Shown here: positions 62,912 to 64,000 of the stretch, in pieces
How positions within the stretch are numbered: position 1 is the first letter of the stretch
How the letters are laid out: every line of letters starts with the position of its first letter
Source: Tenodera sinensis
Taxonomy: Eukaryota; Arthropoda; Insecta; Mantodea; Mantidae
Direction: 5' to 3'
DNA: 64,000 bases
Assembly: GCA_030765045.1 (NCBI GenBank)
Contig: CM060967.1
Span: 147,079,751-147,143,750, forward strand
The notes under the pieces: generated by a model
Database searches by the model: none
What the model saw: only the letters and a program-made list of their open reading frames with translations
What the model was told of the DNA's origin: nothing
Translations under genes and position numbers: made by a program

Positions 62912-64000
62912 GTGCTGAAATGCTGTTTTGTGCAAAGCCATCATATACAAATCATATTTACAAGAGTTTTTGATTGTTCAAGGAGGCCAGGCACTAATAT
63001 AGGAATATATTCATAGTAAAGCTACTTCACGTGGATGTGGAAAGGCAAAAAAAAAATATAAAAGTAGCATTAAGGCAGGAATAATTGCATCTGATGAGAG
63101 GAACTAAAAATTATCACCATATATTTCAAAATATTGAAAAGATCTGAAAGTTAACAGCCAAAAAGGCCATGAAAATGTGAAAAGTTATAGAAAAGAACTA
63201 TGTTTTATGCAGCAGGAAATAAAAGTTGCATGAAAATGTCAAATAGCTACACTTGAAGCCATCAAGAAAGAAGAGGAACAAGTGATAGTATTCCTGGAAA
63301 ACTTCTACAGTGAATATCTCAAACAGTGATTCCTGCAAAAATATTATGGCATAATGCAAAATTACGTCTCATAAACTCTTCAAATTAATCCATTATTGTA
63401 TTACTTTGTGCTTTGGTAAACTAAACAATGTTTTTATGCAGATTTCTCGGCTTATTTCATTATTATATAAGATTTAAAACCTTTATGTTGATGTTATTTA
63501 TTAAAACTTCGTGTATTATCAGCCACACCAATGAAATAAAATGCAACCTTTGGTGACTGTATGCTTCATGTCCTTTTTGACCATCTTCCATTGAAGGCCA
63601 AGGAATGTACAAAGGGCAAAAGCTTGAATTTTATTTCATTGAGATCGCTAATGATTCATTAGGTTTTGATAAATTTCATTATTACACATCTAATTATAAA
63701 TAAAAATGCCAGTGTCTCGAATCAGTGATTAAGGATTTGTAGGGTATCCAACTATCAATTACTATCTTAAATAAAATAATAACAAATCAGGTTAACTTTA
63801 TAAAAGATTAGAAGTAAATTCAAATTTTAATGATTCTCAATATTGCTACTCTATTATAAAATATTTTCAATAACAAATTAAATAGTCTCAAAACTTTTGT
63901 GCAGCCTTTAAGTCCTTTTCTAATATTATTTATATAATGGTACAAAATCAACTCCATTTAAACCATAAAATACAACTGTTAAGGAATATGAAACTGTAAT
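62912..64000. other. Intron 2 or downstream DNA, no exon confirmed
   Basis: AT-rich. A short open stretch at about 63230-63330 looks protein-like but its phase does not fit the upstream exon. Confidence 0.4.

Noticed and set aside
63230..63330. Possible third exon (AIKKEEEQVIVFLENF-like frame ending in a stop)
   Set aside because: The only nearby acceptor (AAATAG before CTACAC) puts the frame out of phase with the phase-0 end of exon 2; the alternative in-phase reading ends quickly in an unconvincing basic tail.

Overview
This is a eukaryotic, AT-rich, repeat-dense window that reads as insect nuclear DNA. It has GT-AG exon boundaries, a very long intron, tRNA-derived SINEs with RNA polymerase III A/B boxes, RTE-like LINE debris, Tc1/mariner-type and hAT relics, and very long microsatellites. 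No bacterial-style operons or long ORFs exist; the longest open frames are microsatellite translations. The repeat style (very abundant SINEs, an AC-microsatellite element present in more than a dozen copies, a 36 kb intron) suggests a large polyneopteran genome such as a cockroach or termite. That assignment is an inference.

Only one host gene is supported, on the plus strand. A 41-codon exon at 26001-26123 encodes a signal peptide and is followed by a consensus donor. A 35-codon exon at 62297-62401 joins it in the same phase (0/0). It carries an Arg-Asp-Lys-Arg furin/proprotein-convertase site followed by a sequence starting TIGFLRQLFPGLSQ. The two exons give the first 76 residues of a secreted precursor whose 3' part lies beyond the window. 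If no intermediate exon exists, the intron is about 36.2 kb and holds most of the mobile elements listed.

Layout. 1-14 kb: window-edge copy of the AC-microsatellite element, a region with a four-unit heat-shock-element-like motif (2965-2982), SINEs, three degenerate LINE fragments (minus strand) and further element copies. 14-25 kb: mostly blank AT-rich DNA, a well-bounded solo LTR (18123-18740, TG...CA, 4-bp TSD, TATA box and poly(A) signal) inserted in an older repeat, several element copies, and a decayed Tc1/mariner-type transposase (24.5-25.1 kb). 25-26 kb: a SINE, a 250-bp foldback element, then exon 1. 26-62 kb: the intron, with a hAT-type transposase pseudogene, SINEs, an internally deleted Tc1/mariner-type transposon with matching TIRs, an RTE-like LINE with an intact YADD motif, a 629-bp ATT/ATCATT compound array, a 627-bp uninterrupted (AAAT)n array, a pair of 260-bp hAT MITEs (one just 3' of exon 2), and a stack of nested elements at 60.2-61.9 kb. 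62.4-64 kb: intron 2 (partial).

The most unusual item is the dispersed 0.73-0.91 kb element with an AC/GT microsatellite core. It has a 5' hairpin, a subterminal inverted repeat ACTTTCTCTACT/AGTAGAGAAAGT that also forms a 3' hairpin, and AAAAAT flanks. It has inserted twice into other copies of itself. Its architecture resembles non-autonomous Helentrons (HINE/DINE-like), but a TIR transposon with A-rich target preference is also possible.
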